Below, in pieces: positions 33,706 through 44,014 of a stretch of DNA of 64,000 nucleotides. The notes under the pieces are model-generated. The model worked only from the letters and a program-made list of their open reading frames with translations. It did no database searches and was not told the origin of the DNA. The stretch comes from Halanaerobacter jeridensis (GTDB lineage Bacteria; Bacillota; Halanaerobiia; Halobacteroidales; Halobacteroidaceae). The stretch covers positions 62,001 through 126,000 of the forward strand of contig NZ_JAFBDQ010000007.1 in the NCBI RefSeq assembly GCF_016908315.1, written 5' to 3'. Made by a program: the position numbers and the translations under genes. Position 1 is the stretch's first letter. Every line of letters starts with the position of its first letter.

Positions 33706-34917
33706 ATGAAGTCTTATGTAGCAAGGCAACCTATTTTCAATCGTAATAAAGAAGTATACGGTTATGAATTATTATATAGAGATTTAAATAGTGATACTAG
33801 TAAAAATTTTGATGGAGATGATGCTACATCAGAGGTTTTAGCTAATACTTTTAGTAATATTGGGGTCAGAAATATTACTCAAGGAAAAAAGGCTTTTATA
33901 AATTTTACTTCTAATCTATTGGAAAAGGAAGTACATAGTTTGTTTGATAATAATATTTTAGTAATAGAAATATTAGAAGATGTAAAAATAACAGAAAAAA
34001 TTATTAAAACTTGTTTAAATTTAAAAAATGAAAATTATATTATTGCTTTAGATGACTTTGTTTTTGATTCTAGTTATAAGCCACTATTAAAAATTGCCGA
34101 TATTATTAAAGTAGATTTTTTAATTACTTCTAAAGACGAAAGAGAAAATCTTGTTGAGATTGCTAATGATTATAATATTAGATTGTTAGCAGAAAAAGTG
34201 GAAACTAAAGAAGAATTTCAAGAAGCTAAAAAAATGGGATATTCATATTTTCAGGGGTATTTTTTTAAGAAGCCAGAGATATTGAAAGGAAATGATTTGC
34301 CAGTATATCCAACTAATTATTTTCAGGGGCTTAATGAGTTAAATAAAACGAATCCTGACTTTGATAAAATAGCTGAAATTATCAAACAAGATATGTCACT
34401 TTCTTATAAATTATTAAGTATTATAAATTCAGCAGCTTTTGGTTTTAATCAAGAGATTGAGTCAATTAAACAAGCATTAGTACTTTTAGGTATTGAAGAA
34501 GTTAAGAAATGGTTTGATTTGGTAGTTATTAAAGAATTAGCTGATGATAAACCTAAAGAACTAATTAGGGAATCATTAATTAGAGCTCGAATGTGTGAAC
34601 TTTTAGGGCAAGAAATTTACAATGATTTTAAATCTTCTAAATTATTTATGATTGGAATATTCTCTATGATTGATGTTTTGATGGGACGAGAGTTGCAAAA
34701 TTTACTCAAAGAATTACCAATTGCTAAAGATGTAAAGGAAACTTTATTAGGTAAAGAAGGAGAATTTAATGATATTTATAAAGTTGTTTTAGCATATGAA
34801 AGTGGAGATTGGGATAAAGTGAATCATTTTACTAACAAATTAAATATAAGTAAAAATATAGTTAGAAGTTGTTTTTTAATAGCAATAGATTGGACAAAGG
34901 AAGTAATGGAAACTTAA
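33706..34917 (+). CDS. Degenerate EAL-HDOD signalling protein
   Basis: A 403-residue protein of the YuxH/CdgJ type. The N-terminal EAL-fold region (about 1-205) begins YVARQPIFNRNKEVYGYELLYRD, where the EAL motif is replaced by ELL. Later motifs keep the fold (IALDDFVFDSSYKPL, LLAEKVET, YFQGYFFKKP). The HDOD domain (about 205-390) contains MSLSYKLLSIINSAAFG. Catalysis is unlikely. Such proteins act as c-di-GMP or protein-interaction adaptors in motility control. It has its own GAAAGGTGG site. Confidence 0.9.
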   Translation: MKSYVARQPIFNRNKEVYGYELLYRDLNSDTSKNFDGDDATSEVLANTFSNIGVRNITQGKKAFINFTSNLLEKEVHSLFDNNILVIEILEDVKITEKIIKTCLNLKNENYIIALDDFVFDSSYKPLLKIADIIKVDFLITSKDERENLVEIANDYNIRLLAEKVETKEEFQEAKKMGYSYFQGYFFKKPEILKGNDLPVYPTNYFQGLNELNKTNPDFDKIAEIIKQDMSLSYKLLSIINSAAFGFNQEIESIKQALVLLGIEEVKKWFDLVVIKELADDKPKELIRESLIRARMCELLGQEIYNDFKSSKLFMIGIFSMIDVLMGRELQNLLKELPIAKDVKETLLGKEGEFNDIYKVVLAYESGDWDKVNHFTNKLNISKNIVRSCFLIAIDWTKEVMET

Positions 34918-34979
34918 ATTTTTAGTTTTATAGATTATTTATATTGAGTGAATAAATTAAAAACTAGGAGGAGATTAAA

Positions 34980-36857
34980 GTGCAAATTAAATCACTTAAA
35001 GCTAAAATTTTGACTAGTTCATTACTAGTTTTAATTATAATATTTTCTATAACAATTGGTATAATAGTTTCTTCAACTAAAAATATGGCTGTTGATAAGT
35101 CAATTGATTTATCTATGTCAGAATCAAGACGATATGCTAAAATTATTGAAAATAAGTTAGAGCCAGGTTTTAATATACTTAGAGTTATAAATAGTAAAAA
35201 AGATTCTCCAAGAAATATTCCTAATGAAGATCCTAATTTAATTAAAGATATATTAGAAAGAGATCTTTTTAATAATATGTGGATAAGTTTAAGTGATGAA
35301 GATTTTAATAAAAGATATCATGTAGAAAATGGTCAATTAATAGAAAATGATATTACTTACGACTATATTAGAAAAAATAAATTTAAATCTGAGACAGTTT
35401 TAGAGCCATATACTAATATTCAAAATATGAAAGTAAGTGCTTTAGTTGTACCAATCAAGAAAGATGGAATAACAATTGGTAATTTGGGTATTACCATTAA
35501 TTTTTCGGAATTACAGAATATAATTAATGGATTTGATATTTTTGAAACTGGTTTTGGTCGGCTACTTTCTAATAAAGGAGTAGTAGTAGCACATCCTGAT
35601 TCAGATAGATTGTGGGATGAATCAGGGGACTTTAAAGGAGATAATGAAGATAAGTATAGAGCAGTAGTTGCTAATGGACAATTATTTCATGATGATGCTT
35701 ATTCTGTTTCTTTAGGACAAAGTGTGTTTAAAAGTTTTGCTCCTGTTAAGATAGGTAATACAGAAACCCCATGGAGTTTTGGTATAGTAGTACCTCATAA
35801 TGAAATGTTTGCTGAAGTTAGTAATATGACGACTAAGGTAATAATTATTAGTGTAGTTGCTTTTATAATTCTAGCAATTCTGATAGTGTTATCGGTTGAT
35901 AAATTTGTTGATACTATAATTAAAATTGAGGAATATGCATTATCTATGGCAAATGGTAATTTTAACTTGGAGATTGATAATGATTTGGTTAATAAAGAAG
36001 ATGAATTGGGTAAATTAGCCTTTGCTTTTAAGGAAATAAAGGATAATTTAAAAGATTTAATTGAACCTATTATGGAATTAACACAAGATTTATCAGCTTA
36101 TAGTGAAGAATTATCTGCTTCAGCTGAAGAAGGTAATGCTACAATTGATACTACTCAAGATTTAATTAGAAATATTTCTGCTAGTATCCAAGAGATTTCT
36201 GCTAGTGCTCAAGAAGTAAGTAGTTTTGCTGAAGAGACCAGTCAAAAGACTGAAGTAGGAAGTAAGAATATAGATAATACTTTAAATAGTATTAATGAAA
36301 TTAATAACTCCACAAATAAGGCTTTAAAAATTATTAATGATTTAGATGAAACAGCAATTGAAATTGAGAATATAATTAGTTTAATTACTAATATATCTGA
36401 ACAAACTAATTTATTAGCTTTAAATGCTTCAATTGAAGCTGCTAGAGCTGGAGAAGCAGGAGAAGGATTTGCAGTAGTTGCAGATGAAATTAGAGAATTA
36501 GCAGAAGAAACTAATGAAGCTACGGATAATATAAAGAATCTCATTGATAGAACACAAAATAAAGCAGACAATGGTTTAGAAGCTATTAAAGAAGTAAGTA
36601 AAAAAGCTAAAGAAGGAAAAGAAGTAGCTCAAGAAACTGAAATAGTTTTCAATGAAATTAAAGAAGCAAGTGAACAAACAGCTGAACAGATTGATCAAAC
36701 AGCGAATGCTACTCAGGAATTAACTGAGCAAAGTGAAGGAATGAATTCTAGTACTGCTGATATTAAAAATATGTCTGATGAAATAGCTAATTCTTCACAA
36801 GAATTAGCTGAAATGTCTCAAGAATTACAAAGTTTAATTGAAGAATTCAAAGTGTAA
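34980..36857 (+). CDS. Methyl-accepting chemotaxis protein with dCache sensor
   Basis: A 625-residue transmembrane receptor. TM1 spans about 10-32 and the extracytoplasmic double-Cache domain about 35-280 ([20 protein letters not shown]). TM2 spans about 285-307, then HAMP, then a cytoplasmic signalling helix with the hairpin tip [19 protein letters not shown] and [16 protein letters not shown]. The start is GTG 34980 after AGGAGG. It follows EAL-HDOD closely. The ligand is unknown; dCache domains often bind amino acids or organic acids. Confidence 0.94.
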   Translation: MQIKSLKAKILTSSLLVLIIIFSITIGIIVSSTKNMAVDKSIDLSMSESRRYAKIIENKLEPGFNILRVINSKKDSPRNIPNEDPNLIKDILERDLFNNMWISLSDEDFNKRYHVENGQLIENDITYDYIRKNKFKSETVLEPYTNIQNMKVSALVVPIKKDGITIGNLGITINFSELQNIINGFDIFETGFGRLLSNKGVVVAHPDSDRLWDESGDFKGDNEDKYRAVVANGQLFHDDAYSVSLGQSVFKSFAPVKIGNTETPWSFGIVVPHNEMFAEVSNMTTKVIIISVVAFIILAILIVLSVDKFVDTIIKIEEYALSMANGNFNLEIDNDLVNKEDELGKLAFAFKEIKDNLKDLIEPIMELTQDLSAYSEELSASAEEGNATIDTTQDLIRNISASIQEISASAQEVSSFAEETSQKTEVGSKNIDNTLNSINEINNSTNKALKIINDLDETAIEIENIISLITNISEQTNLLALNASIEAARAGEAGEGFAVVADEIRELAEETNEATDNIKNLIDRTQNKADNGLEAIKEVSKKAKEGKEVAQETEIVFNEIKEASEQTAEQIDQTANATQELTEQSEGMNSSTADIKNMSDEIANSSQELAEMSQELQSLIEEFKV

Positions 36858-36874
36858 AATTAATTTTTTAAGAT

Positions 36875-36910
36875 AAAGAGTAGCAAGTTTAATCTTGTTA
36901 CTCTTTTTTT
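36875..36910 (+). terminator. Rho-independent terminator after the chemotaxis receptor
   Basis: AAAGAGTAGCAAG-N6-CTTGTTACTC followed by seven T residues. Confidence 0.9.
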
Positions 36911-37080
36911 ATTGATTATAAATACAGAGAGGTTGAAATATTAAAGATATAATATTATGAGTATCAGAATAAGTTTTAGATTTGCTTACTAATTGTAAGA
37001 ATTGTCAAAGGGAAGAGTTGAAGAGAAGCCTTGATATGTGTTTAATAAATTAAAAGGTAAAAAATTATTATATTCTTGAA

Positions 37081-37206
37081 ATGGTATATCGTATTTTGGA
37101 TAAATCAGATATAAATAAAAAGGTTTCTCCTCATACTCTTCGCTATACTTTTGCTACTGATTTATATAGAAAGCCGAACAATATTAGGATTAACAATAAG
37201 TTTTAG
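37081..37206 (+). pseudogene. Tyrosine recombinase fragment
   Basis: A 41-residue frame whose centre, VSPHTLRYTFATDLY, is the His-x-x-Arg box of phage integrases. It has neither the upstream catalytic arginine region nor the downstream tyrosine, and no ribosome site. It is a remnant of another integrase inside the island, lying in the 428-bp gap between two signalling genes. Confidence 0.75.
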
Positions 37207-37285
37207 ATAATATTTATTTATCTACCACCAATGATTTAACAAATGGAAGATTGTAATAACTAAAGGATTAATTTTATTTTAAATT

Positions 37286-39496
37286 TTATAATTTATTTTT
37301 TATTATATCAATAAATATCTCAACTAACTTAGGATCAAATTGACTACCAGCACAATTTTTTAACTCTTTTAAAGCCTCTTTTTTACTTATGGCTTCTTTA
37401 TAGGGTCTGCCACTGGTCATAATATCATAAGCATCAACAATGCTAATAATTCGAGCTGATAAAGGTATATTTTCACCTGCGATTTCATGAGGATAACCAT
37501 TACCATCCCAGTGTTCATGATGACATAAAATTCCTTCAGCTATATTATTTAATTTAGAAGAAGAATTCGCTATTTCATAACCTTTAGTTGGGTGTTCTTT
37601 AATTTTATCCCATTCTTTATCAGTCAATGCTCCTGGTTTTTTTAGAATTTCTTTAGAAATAGTTATTTTACCTATGTCATGTAAGTCAGCTAACAAGATT
37701 AAAGTATTTAACTTGTGTGGCGATAAATCTAATTTTTTTCCTAAAGCTACAGCTAAAATTTCAAGTCGTTGCCTGTGTTCTAATGTTTCATTGCTTTTTT
37801 CTTTCAACATTTTTTTCAATGAATCAAGAATGATATTATGAACTTTTGTACTTTCATGTATTTTATTTTGATACATACTATTTTCTGCTTTTTCCGATAT
37901 TTTTTCAAAATCTTCATTTGCTTCTTTTTTGGTTGCACTTCCCAAAGCAATACTAGGTTTAATTGGGTCTTTTTCAGCTTTCTGACAGGCATTTTTAATT
38001 CTTGTATAAATTTCTTGCGATTCTTCTTTAGAAGTTTGGGGTAATAGTATTACAAACTCATCTCCTCCAATACGAGCTACTAGGTCTTCTTGCCGACAAG
38101 AATTTTCTAATATTTGAGCAACGTTTTTTAAAAGTTTATCTCCCTTATTGTGTCCAAAGGTATCATTAGTTATTTTAAGACCGTTAATATCACCTATAAT
38201 AATACTTAAGGGTAATTGTCTTTTATTATCATAGCGGGTAATTTCTTCTTTAAAGTAGGCTCTGTTGTATAATCCAGTCAGTTCATCATGGAATGTTTTG
38301 TATTTTAATTGCTTTTCTGCCTTTTTACGTTTGTTGATATTCAGATGAGTACCATATACCAATTCGGGTTTATTATCTTTAGTCCAGGATATTACTTTTC
38401 CTTTGTCTTCAACCCAGACCCAGTCCCCATTTTTATGTTTCATTCTAATTTCCATTCTATATTGATCTAATTCTCCTTTAAAGTGTTTATCTAACATTTT
38501 TTTGGCTTTTTCTAAATCATTAGGATGGGTGAATTTTTTCCAAGTTTCAATAGTAGTAGGTGAAATTTCTTCTAAAGTATAACCTATCATTTCAGCCCAT
38601 TTTTCATTAAATATAGTTTCTCCTGTTTGCACATTCCACTCCCATGTCCCCACATTAGCTCCATCAATTATATTTTTTAATCTTTGTTTTTGAGATTCAA
38701 TTTGGTTTTCTCTTTTTTTACGTTTAGTTATATCATTATAAATTACCACTATTTCTTTTGATGTTAGTTTACAAACATAGTTTTCTCTCCATCCTGTAAT
38801 TCTTTCATCTTCATAATGAGAAATAGGATGATTTTCTGCTTTGCCTGTTCTCCATACACGTTGTAAAACATCAAATAAACCAAAATCAATAATTCCTGGG
38901 AATACCTGTTTCACGCTTTTTCCGATCACCTCGTCCTTATCTATTTGTTCAATTTTTTCTGAAGCTTTGTTAATATTTTTAAATATAAAATCTTCACCAT
39001 TTTCAATAACTTCATAAATTACTACACCACTGTTTATATTTGAAAATAATTTTTGATATAGGTCTTTGTTTTTTCGTAATGAGTTCTGTTGTTTATATTT
39101 TTCAGTTACATCTCTAAATACTAACACAACTCCTATAATCTTTTCTTCCTCATTTATAATTGGAGCAGCAGAATCATCTATTTTATATTCACTACCGTCT
39201 TTTGCTATTAATACAGTATGATTATCTAATCTTATTACTTTTTTTTCTTCTAGAACTTTATTTACTGGATTCTCAACTTTTTTTCTTGTTTTGGCATTAA
39301 TAATATTAAAGACTTTCTGTATAGGTTTACCAATAGCATCTCCACTTTTCCAGCCAGTTAATAATTCAGCAACTGGATTCATGCGAACAATATTACCTTC
39401 TATATCTGTAGAAATAACTGCATCACCTATAGAATTCAGAGTAGTTTTTAGTTCTTCTTTTTCCTTTTTTAGTTTTTGTTCGTTTAAATTAGACAT
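37286..39496 (-). CDS. Triple PAS-GGDEF-HD-GYP c-di-GMP turnover protein
   Basis: About 736 residues. Three PAS domains (about 10-130, 140-265 and 270-395, the last followed by a PAC region) precede GGDEF (ARIGGDEFVILLP with an RQED inhibitory site five residues before). HD-GYP follows (LADLHDIGKITI and CHHEHWDGNGYP). Both catalytic motifs are intact. ATG 39496 has a GAGGTGA site; GTG 39505 overlaps that site. It faces the preceding cluster on the opposite strand and is a paralogue of the protein at 31886. Confidence 0.93.
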   Translation of the reverse strand: MSNLNEQKLKKEKEELKTTLNSIGDAVISTDIEGNIVRMNPVAELLTGWKSGDAIGKPIQKVFNIINAKTRKKVENPVNKVLEEKKVIRLDNHTVLIAKDGSEYKIDDSAAPIINEEEKIIGVVLVFRDVTEKYKQQNSLRKNKDLYQKLFSNINSGVVIYEVIENGEDFIFKNINKASEKIEQIDKDEVIGKSVKQVFPGIIDFGLFDVLQRVWRTGKAENHPISHYEDERITGWRENYVCKLTSKEIVVIYNDITKRKKRENQIESQKQRLKNIIDGANVGTWEWNVQTGETIFNEKWAEMIGYTLEEISPTTIETWKKFTHPNDLEKAKKMLDKHFKGELDQYRMEIRMKHKNGDWVWVEDKGKVISWTKDNKPELVYGTHLNINKRKKAEKQLKYKTFHDELTGLYNRAYFKEEITRYDNKRQLPLSIIIGDINGLKITNDTFGHNKGDKLLKNVAQILENSCRQEDLVARIGGDEFVILLPQTSKEESQEIYTRIKNACQKAEKDPIKPSIALGSATKKEANEDFEKISEKAENSMYQNKIHESTKVHNIILDSLKKMLKEKSNETLEHRQRLEILAVALGKKLDLSPHKLNTLILLADLHDIGKITISKEILKKPGALTDKEWDKIKEHPTKGYEIANSSSKLNNIAEGILCHHEHWDGNGYPHEIAGENIPLSARIISIVDAYDIMTSGRPYKEAISKKEALKELKNCAGSQFDPKLVEIFIDIIKNKL

Positions 39497-39505
39497 ATGG
39501 GTCAC

Positions 39506-39999
39506 CTCTAATTATATAGAATATAAATTACTAAATAAATCTTTATTAGAGTTACTTAAAATTTTAAAAATATGTGTTAAGTAGTATTTAGAATAGATTA
39601 TAAATACTAAAACAAAATTAATACATTACTTTAATTATTATTTAAAAGTTTAATTAATCCTGCAAAATTTGTCAAAAAAATATCAATTTGATACATGTTT
39701 AATTATTTAGTATACTTAATTTAGGTTAAAGAAATAGCATAATTAATTAGCTATTTTAGAAGTGGAATTAATGAAGGAACCAAAAAAATCTAGATAAAAT
39801 TTTTTGATTTAGATATAGTAGAAGTCAATTAATAGCTATATCATTATTAAAATAAAAGTAAATTAGTGGTATAAAAAATTCTGTATCAAGATTTATATAA
39901 ATTGGAAGATAAGACTCACAAATAGATTAATAGTCTAAAGTAAGAACTCAAATATAATAAAGAGAAAATTAATAATTAGATTTAGTATAAAATGAGGTG
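39506..39999. other. AT-rich intergenic region
   Basis: About 490 bp with no convincing gene, hairpin or repeat. It must contain the promoter of the minus-strand PAS-GGDEF gene and that of the small gene at 40006, but I cannot place either with confidence. Confidence 0.5.
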
Positions 40000-40005
40000 A
40001 TGAAG

Positions 40006-40206
40006 TTGGAAACGACCTGTAAGTATAATGTTACTTTAAAAGATGAAAAAAATAAAATATACCAAGTTGAAACTGTAGGAAAAGATAAAAAAACAGCAGT
40101 TAAAAATGCAAAGATTGAAATTTATAATAATGATAATAATCAAGTTAATTTTCTATCAAATTTAAAATTAGTATTAATTAAAAAAGATTCTGATATAAAA
40201 CTATAA
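40006..40206 (+). CDS. Small protein of unknown function
   Basis: A protein of about 66 residues that I do not recognise. TTG 40006 sits at a good distance from GAGGTG (39995-40000), whereas ATG 40000 overlaps it. Alternating hydrophobic and charged residues (YNVTLKDEKNKIYQVETVG), then a helix rich in lysine (KDKKTAVKNAKIEIY), suggest a small beta-alpha-beta fold. No terminator is obvious. Confidence 0.5.
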   Translation: METTCKYNVTLKDEKNKIYQVETVGKDKKTAVKNAKIEIYNNDNNQVNFLSNLKLVLIKKDSDIKL

Positions 40207-41024
40207 ATAAAATACATAATATTATAATAGTTAACAATAATTATAATCATAGAATAATAGTTGATCTCATAATTAAGATTTAAATTTTGTAGTTAATATA
40301 ATTATTGGCGATCTAATATATTAAATATAGCTAAATAATTAATTTAAGCAGGAAAATATTAAATTATAATAAAAAATTTAAAAACGCTTAATAGAAGGTA
40401 AAAAATTGATTTTTATCTATCTGAAACTAAAGTTATTTATTGAAGAAGGTTCGAGCGTTTCGAGCCCGACCTCTTATAAAATTTTAATATATTTTAATCA
40501 AGAGCAATTGTAGTTAACAGCTATAGTTGTTCTTTTTTTATTTTTTGAGAGGAGTTTATCTAGGTGTTTATATAATATGGTTTAATATCCCTTGATATGG
40601 CTATAAAAGCTTATTATGAGGAGCATAAACGATTAGTGTTGGATTACCAACCAAGACATAAAAGAAGCTATAACTTAGGTTTAATGGTTAATTAAAAATT
40701 ACAGAGAACTTTTAAAGGAGGTGTTATATAGGGTATATTCAAAAAAGAGACATCAGATTATGGAATGTAATTTAAAAGCTTTGAGATAGAAAAATCTAAT
40801 ATCAGATTCGAATGAGAAAAAAATCAATTATATATTTAATTACAATTTTAAAATTAAAACTAAAATTAATTTAGAATTTGAAATTAAAATCAATTTTTAA
40901 TACTGAAACAATATAAAAAGCTTTAGAATTAAAACAAAAAATTTAGTTTCAACAGTTATTTAACTAAAAAACTAAGCAAAGCAGGGTATAATTTGAGTAA
41001 CAAATCAAACAGGAGGGGATCAAT
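40207..41024. other. Long AT-rich gap with a repeat, a terminator and a gene fragment
   Basis: About 820 bp. It holds repeat copy A (40384-40475), a hairpin AGAGCAATTGTAG/CTATAGTTGTTCT followed by seven T residues (40500-40540), and a 32-codon frame (40597-40695, MAIKAYYEEHKRLVLDYQPR...) without a clear ribosome site that may be a decayed gene. No other coding potential is seen. Confidence 0.55.
40384..40475 (+). repeat. Copy A of an about 90-bp imperfect direct repeat
   Basis: Begins AACGCTTAATAGAAGG, continues AAAAATTGATT, and ends TTTCGAGCCCGACCTCTT. Copy B at 45216-45309 has the same order of blocks (AACG, TAGAA, AAAAATTGATT, TCTAT, TTTC-AGCCCGACC-CTT) with about the same length. The two copies bracket the HTH, Rep and recombinase genes. 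Confidence 0.65.
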
Positions 41025-41465
41025 ATGTCAGATAATAATTTAAAGAAATACTTAACTGGTGATTTTTCAGTTGAAGAAATTGCAGAAAAGACAGGTTTAG
41101 AAGAAGAAGAGGTAAAATCTAAAGCAGAAGAAATGGGTTTGGATGTTGAATATGCTGATTTCAAAAAGGAACATGGTATTACTAAAGAAGATTATTCAGT
41201 TAGAAGATTTAGAACACCGCAGAAATGGGATGTTAAAAATCGATTAATGTTTGGACTTATGCTTGTAGAGGATACTAAGGTGAGTGAATTAGCTGAAATG
41301 ATAGGGGTTACGAGCAGAAGTATAGAAAGGTGGGTATTTGAAGGTGCAAAGCCATCTATTAAAAACCAAGAAAAACTTGCTGAAGCTTTAAAAGTACCAC
41401 AAGAACAACTTTTTACTGATTGGGCTTATGATGTAGTGAATGAGGATAGATTAAATAATAATTAA
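41025..41465 (+). CDS. Helix-turn-helix DNA-binding protein
   Basis: 146 residues. An N-terminal helical segment (SVEEIAEKTGLEEEEVKSKA) looks like a first small HTH. The C-terminal XRE-like HTH is clear: KVSELAEMIGVTSRSIERWVFEGAKPSIKNQEKLAEAL. AGGAGGGG precedes ATG 41025. It is co-transcribed with the gene at 41481 and lies in the module with the Rep protein. It may be a copy-control or partition regulator, but this is a guess from context. Confidence 0.75.
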   Translation: MSDNNLKKYLTGDFSVEEIAEKTGLEEEEVKSKAEEMGLDVEYADFKKEHGITKEDYSVRRFRTPQKWDVKNRLMFGLMLVEDTKVSELAEMIGVTSRSIERWVFEGAKPSIKNQEKLAEALKVPQEQLFTDWAYDVVNEDRLNNN

Positions 41466-41480
41466 TAAGGAGATGGGACA

Positions 41481-42176
41481 ATGGAAATTTATAATTCCGC
41501 TTTAAATATACCAGATTTAGTATCTAAAATTATTTATGATGGTTCGACTTTTAACGATATTAATGAAGAGACAGCAAATGAAGTTTTAGATTTAACTAAT
41601 CAAATTGTTAAGTATGACCTATCTAATAGTAGATTGGAAGAATTAAAAGAGCAGGATGACCCAGATATGTTTGGTATGTATACTAGTAACTGGTTTAGGG
41701 CAAGAAGATGTAATAATATGCTAGATATAATTGGCTATCGTCAAGTTATTGAAGAGTCAACTGATGATGAAAGTTATGACAAATGGATATTAGAAGGCTA
41801 CATTACCTATAAGTATTTTGCAAACCATTTCTCATTAATCTATGAGCAGTTCAAACAAGAGTTTAACCAATATGAGACAGCTGAATGGGATTTGAGACTC
41901 AATATAATTGGTAGCCTTGTTAGGGGTAATTTATTGATTGATATTGATACAATTGATTCTTGGGCCGCTGAAGGCGTACTATTGAAACATTATGGTTTTA
42001 ATCAATCTGGAGATATTATTTCTTTAGATGATCTACTGCTTATAGGTGAATTAGATATTGAAGACGCCTTCGGCTTTTCAGATGAAGAAGATTCTTCTAC
42101 TGAGAACCATCGTTTCTCTAAACAAGAATTAAGCCAAAATAAGAATAAACGTTTAAATGAATTGCTTCACTTTTAA
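41481..42176 (+). CDS. Acidic protein of unknown function
   Basis: 231 residues, unrecognised. It is acidic and mostly helical, with aromatic-rich segments (GMYTSNWFRARRCNNMLDIIG, EGYITYKYFANHFSLIYEQF) and a charged, low-complexity C-terminus. No signal peptide or membrane segment. It starts 15 bp after the HTH gene with AAGGAGATG, so the two form an operon, and a terminator follows. Linkage to Rep suggests a plasmid-maintenance role (inference). Confidence 0.6.
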   Translation: MEIYNSALNIPDLVSKIIYDGSTFNDINEETANEVLDLTNQIVKYDLSNSRLEELKEQDDPDMFGMYTSNWFRARRCNNMLDIIGYRQVIEESTDDESYDKWILEGYITYKYFANHFSLIYEQFKQEFNQYETAEWDLRLNIIGSLVRGNLLIDIDTIDSWAAEGVLLKHYGFNQSGDIISLDDLLLIGELDIEDAFGFSDEEDSSTENHRFSKQELSQNKNKRLNELLHF

Positions 42177-42186
42177 GACTAGGTTG

Positions 42187-42223
42187 CCCCTTTAACTAGA
42201 TTGATTTTAGTTAGAGGGGATTT
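42187..42223 (+). terminator. Terminator after the acidic protein gene
   Basis: CCCCTTTAACTA-N9-TAGTTAGAGGGG followed by ATTTCTT. The remaining gap to 42502 holds small hairpins (GGTAACTTATTACC near 42418, AAGCCCTTATGGGTT near 42436) but no gene. Confidence 0.8.
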
Positions 42224-42502
42224 CTTAATTTAATATTAGCTATTTTTAGGACAAGTTAATATGTTACCATAAGTTTCTAGAATCCAATAGTATGAAACTC
42301 GCAACCAATGTTTAAAGAAATAGCTATGTAATTCAAATTGTTTTTAATTATATCCCATTAATATTTTGCTATAAATTTGGTGTTAAACCATGATGAACAG
42401 GTGATTATAGCTACTTTGGTAACTTATTACCATAAAGCCCTTATGGGTTATCGATCGCTTAATATCACTATAAAGTTATCTTCATTTAAAACACAGCTTA
42501 TA

Positions 42503-44014
42503 TTAGCTAATTTTTTTGTTTTGGAAATTATTAAATTTATTATAATCTTTCTCTCCTATTTTAATCTCATTAAGAGCTTTGGTAAGCAATTTACAGTACT
42601 TATCGTAGTATTTTTTAATCATTGAATCAGGTATTTCATCTAGGTTTTTTTGTTTAGCTTTTTGTAATAATGCTTTTCCTGATTTTTGTCTTAATTTGCT
42701 TATAATATCATATACCTTTTTCGATAATTTATAAATTCTAATATAGCAAGGTTTAGCATAGGGATTCGATTTTTCTTCTTTAGATATTGGATTTTTTATT
42801 GATTGTTTTATAAACCACTTGCTTTGTGTTAAAGCAGTTTTAGTATGAATATACTTTCCATTTTCAAATTTAAAGTCATCCCAATTTATCTCCACATTAG
42901 TATTAACTTTATAGTAACTTATAAGTTCAATATTTGATTTCTCAATTGCATTAATAAAGATTTTTTTTTCTTTTTCTTTAGTTATTTCAATTGGTCTGTT
43001 TAAGTTTTTAGAAGTGCGATATAAATTTTTGTTTTTCAAATTATTCTTTTTACATTTAGCATTATCTAAATTTTCTTTTGTAAAATATGAACCTAAAAAA
43101 TCTGCTGCTTCTTGTAGGTCATTTCTTCTTTTGCTTTTAGGATTAGTTATATTTTGGATATCAATGTTACCATTATGCCATAAGTTATTTAAACGAATTT
43201 TAGTAAATCGTTTTGGTATATTGCATATCATATGAAAGTGAATCTTCCCATTTTCTTGAAATTCTATTACTCCAATGTACTTAAATTTTTCTTCCATTTC
43301 TTTAGTAATTTGTTCACTAAATTGCTTAAACATACTATTAAAGTCGTCAATAGAAGTCGGATCTTTTTTAGTTACAGTATTATCCATGCTTTGACAGAAG
43401 GTATCTCTTATTTTTCTGTTGGATTTATTTTGGTTTTGCTTTTTAATCCGCTTATAGTTTGTAGAATGGACTTCCATTAAAGTGTTTCTAACTTTCAATC
43501 TTAAAACTGAATTTTTCTTTTTTAATTTACTTGATCTAGTTATTGAATAATAATTTTCTAATTCCTTTAATTCTTTGCTAGTGAATTCATCTTCAGCTAT
43601 TAATCCTGATTCAATTTTATTTTTTATTAATGAAGAATAATTTTGGTATCCCAAAGTAAGAGTGATAAGATTTGGTAATTCTTCTATATTACATTTTAAT
43701 AGCCCTTTAATTTTTTTACGTCTTTTGTTGTTAGCTCTTTCAATGTTAGCTACTCTTTTCTCTTCATCACTTGAATTGTTATAGCTGTTTTCTTTACTTT
43801 TTTGATCTTCCGAAGATGTATTATTATCGCTCTTAGAATAATTTGATTTAATTCCAGTTGGGAAATGTTTTACAATAAGTTTGTTTCCAGCTTGTTTAAT
43901 GTTTGTATAATAACCTTCAACTCCTAACAAGTTTCTGTACAAATCATTAGAGTTAATATTGTTATCTGTATTTTTAGATAATTCCTTTTCTAATTTATTA
44001 GTAGTGGTAGCCAT
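42503..44014 (-). CDS. HUH-family rolling-circle replication initiator (Rep)
   Basis: 503 residues. Motif 2 of HUH endonucleases is visible as GKIHFHMIC (His-X-His) near residue 260, and motif 3 as YFTK (YxxK) in FLGSYFTKEN near 315. These supply the metal site and the nicking tyrosine of rolling-circle initiators. The N-terminal third is lysine- and asparagine-rich. GGAGG precedes ATG 44014. A replication gene inside a tRNA-inserted island implies an integrated or integrative plasmid-like element. It may instead nick DNA for conjugative transfer. Confidence 0.82.
   Translation of the reverse strand: MATTTNKLEKELSKNTDNNINSNDLYRNLLGVEGYYTNIKQAGNKLIVKHFPTGIKSNYSKSDNNTSSEDQKSKENSYNNSSDEEKRVANIERANNKRRKKIKGLLKCNIEELPNLITLTLGYQNYSSLIKNKIESGLIAEDEFTSKELKELENYYSITRSSKLKKKNSVLRLKVRNTLMEVHSTNYKRIKKQNQNKSNRKIRDTFCQSMDNTVTKKDPTSIDDFNSMFKQFSEQITKEMEEKFKYIGVIEFQENGKIHFHMICNIPKRFTKIRLNNLWHNGNIDIQNITNPKSKRRNDLQEAADFLGSYFTKENLDNAKCKKNNLKNKNLYRTSKNLNRPIEITKEKEKKIFINAIEKSNIELISYYKVNTNVEINWDDFKFENGKYIHTKTALTQSKWFIKQSIKNPISKEEKSNPYAKPCYIRIYKLSKKVYDIISKLRQKSGKALLQKAKQKNLDEIPDSMIKKYYDKYCKLLTKALNEIKIGEKDYNKFNNFQNKKIS

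Noticed and set aside
36242-36571. Minus-strand 109-codon frame within the chemoreceptor gene
   Set aside because: A shadow of the regular heptad coding pattern of the receptor signalling helix; no start signal.
42377-42625. Plus-strand 82-codon frame overlapping the end of rep
   Set aside because: No ribosome site, composition is the complement of the AT-rich rep gene end, and most of its length is antisense to rep.
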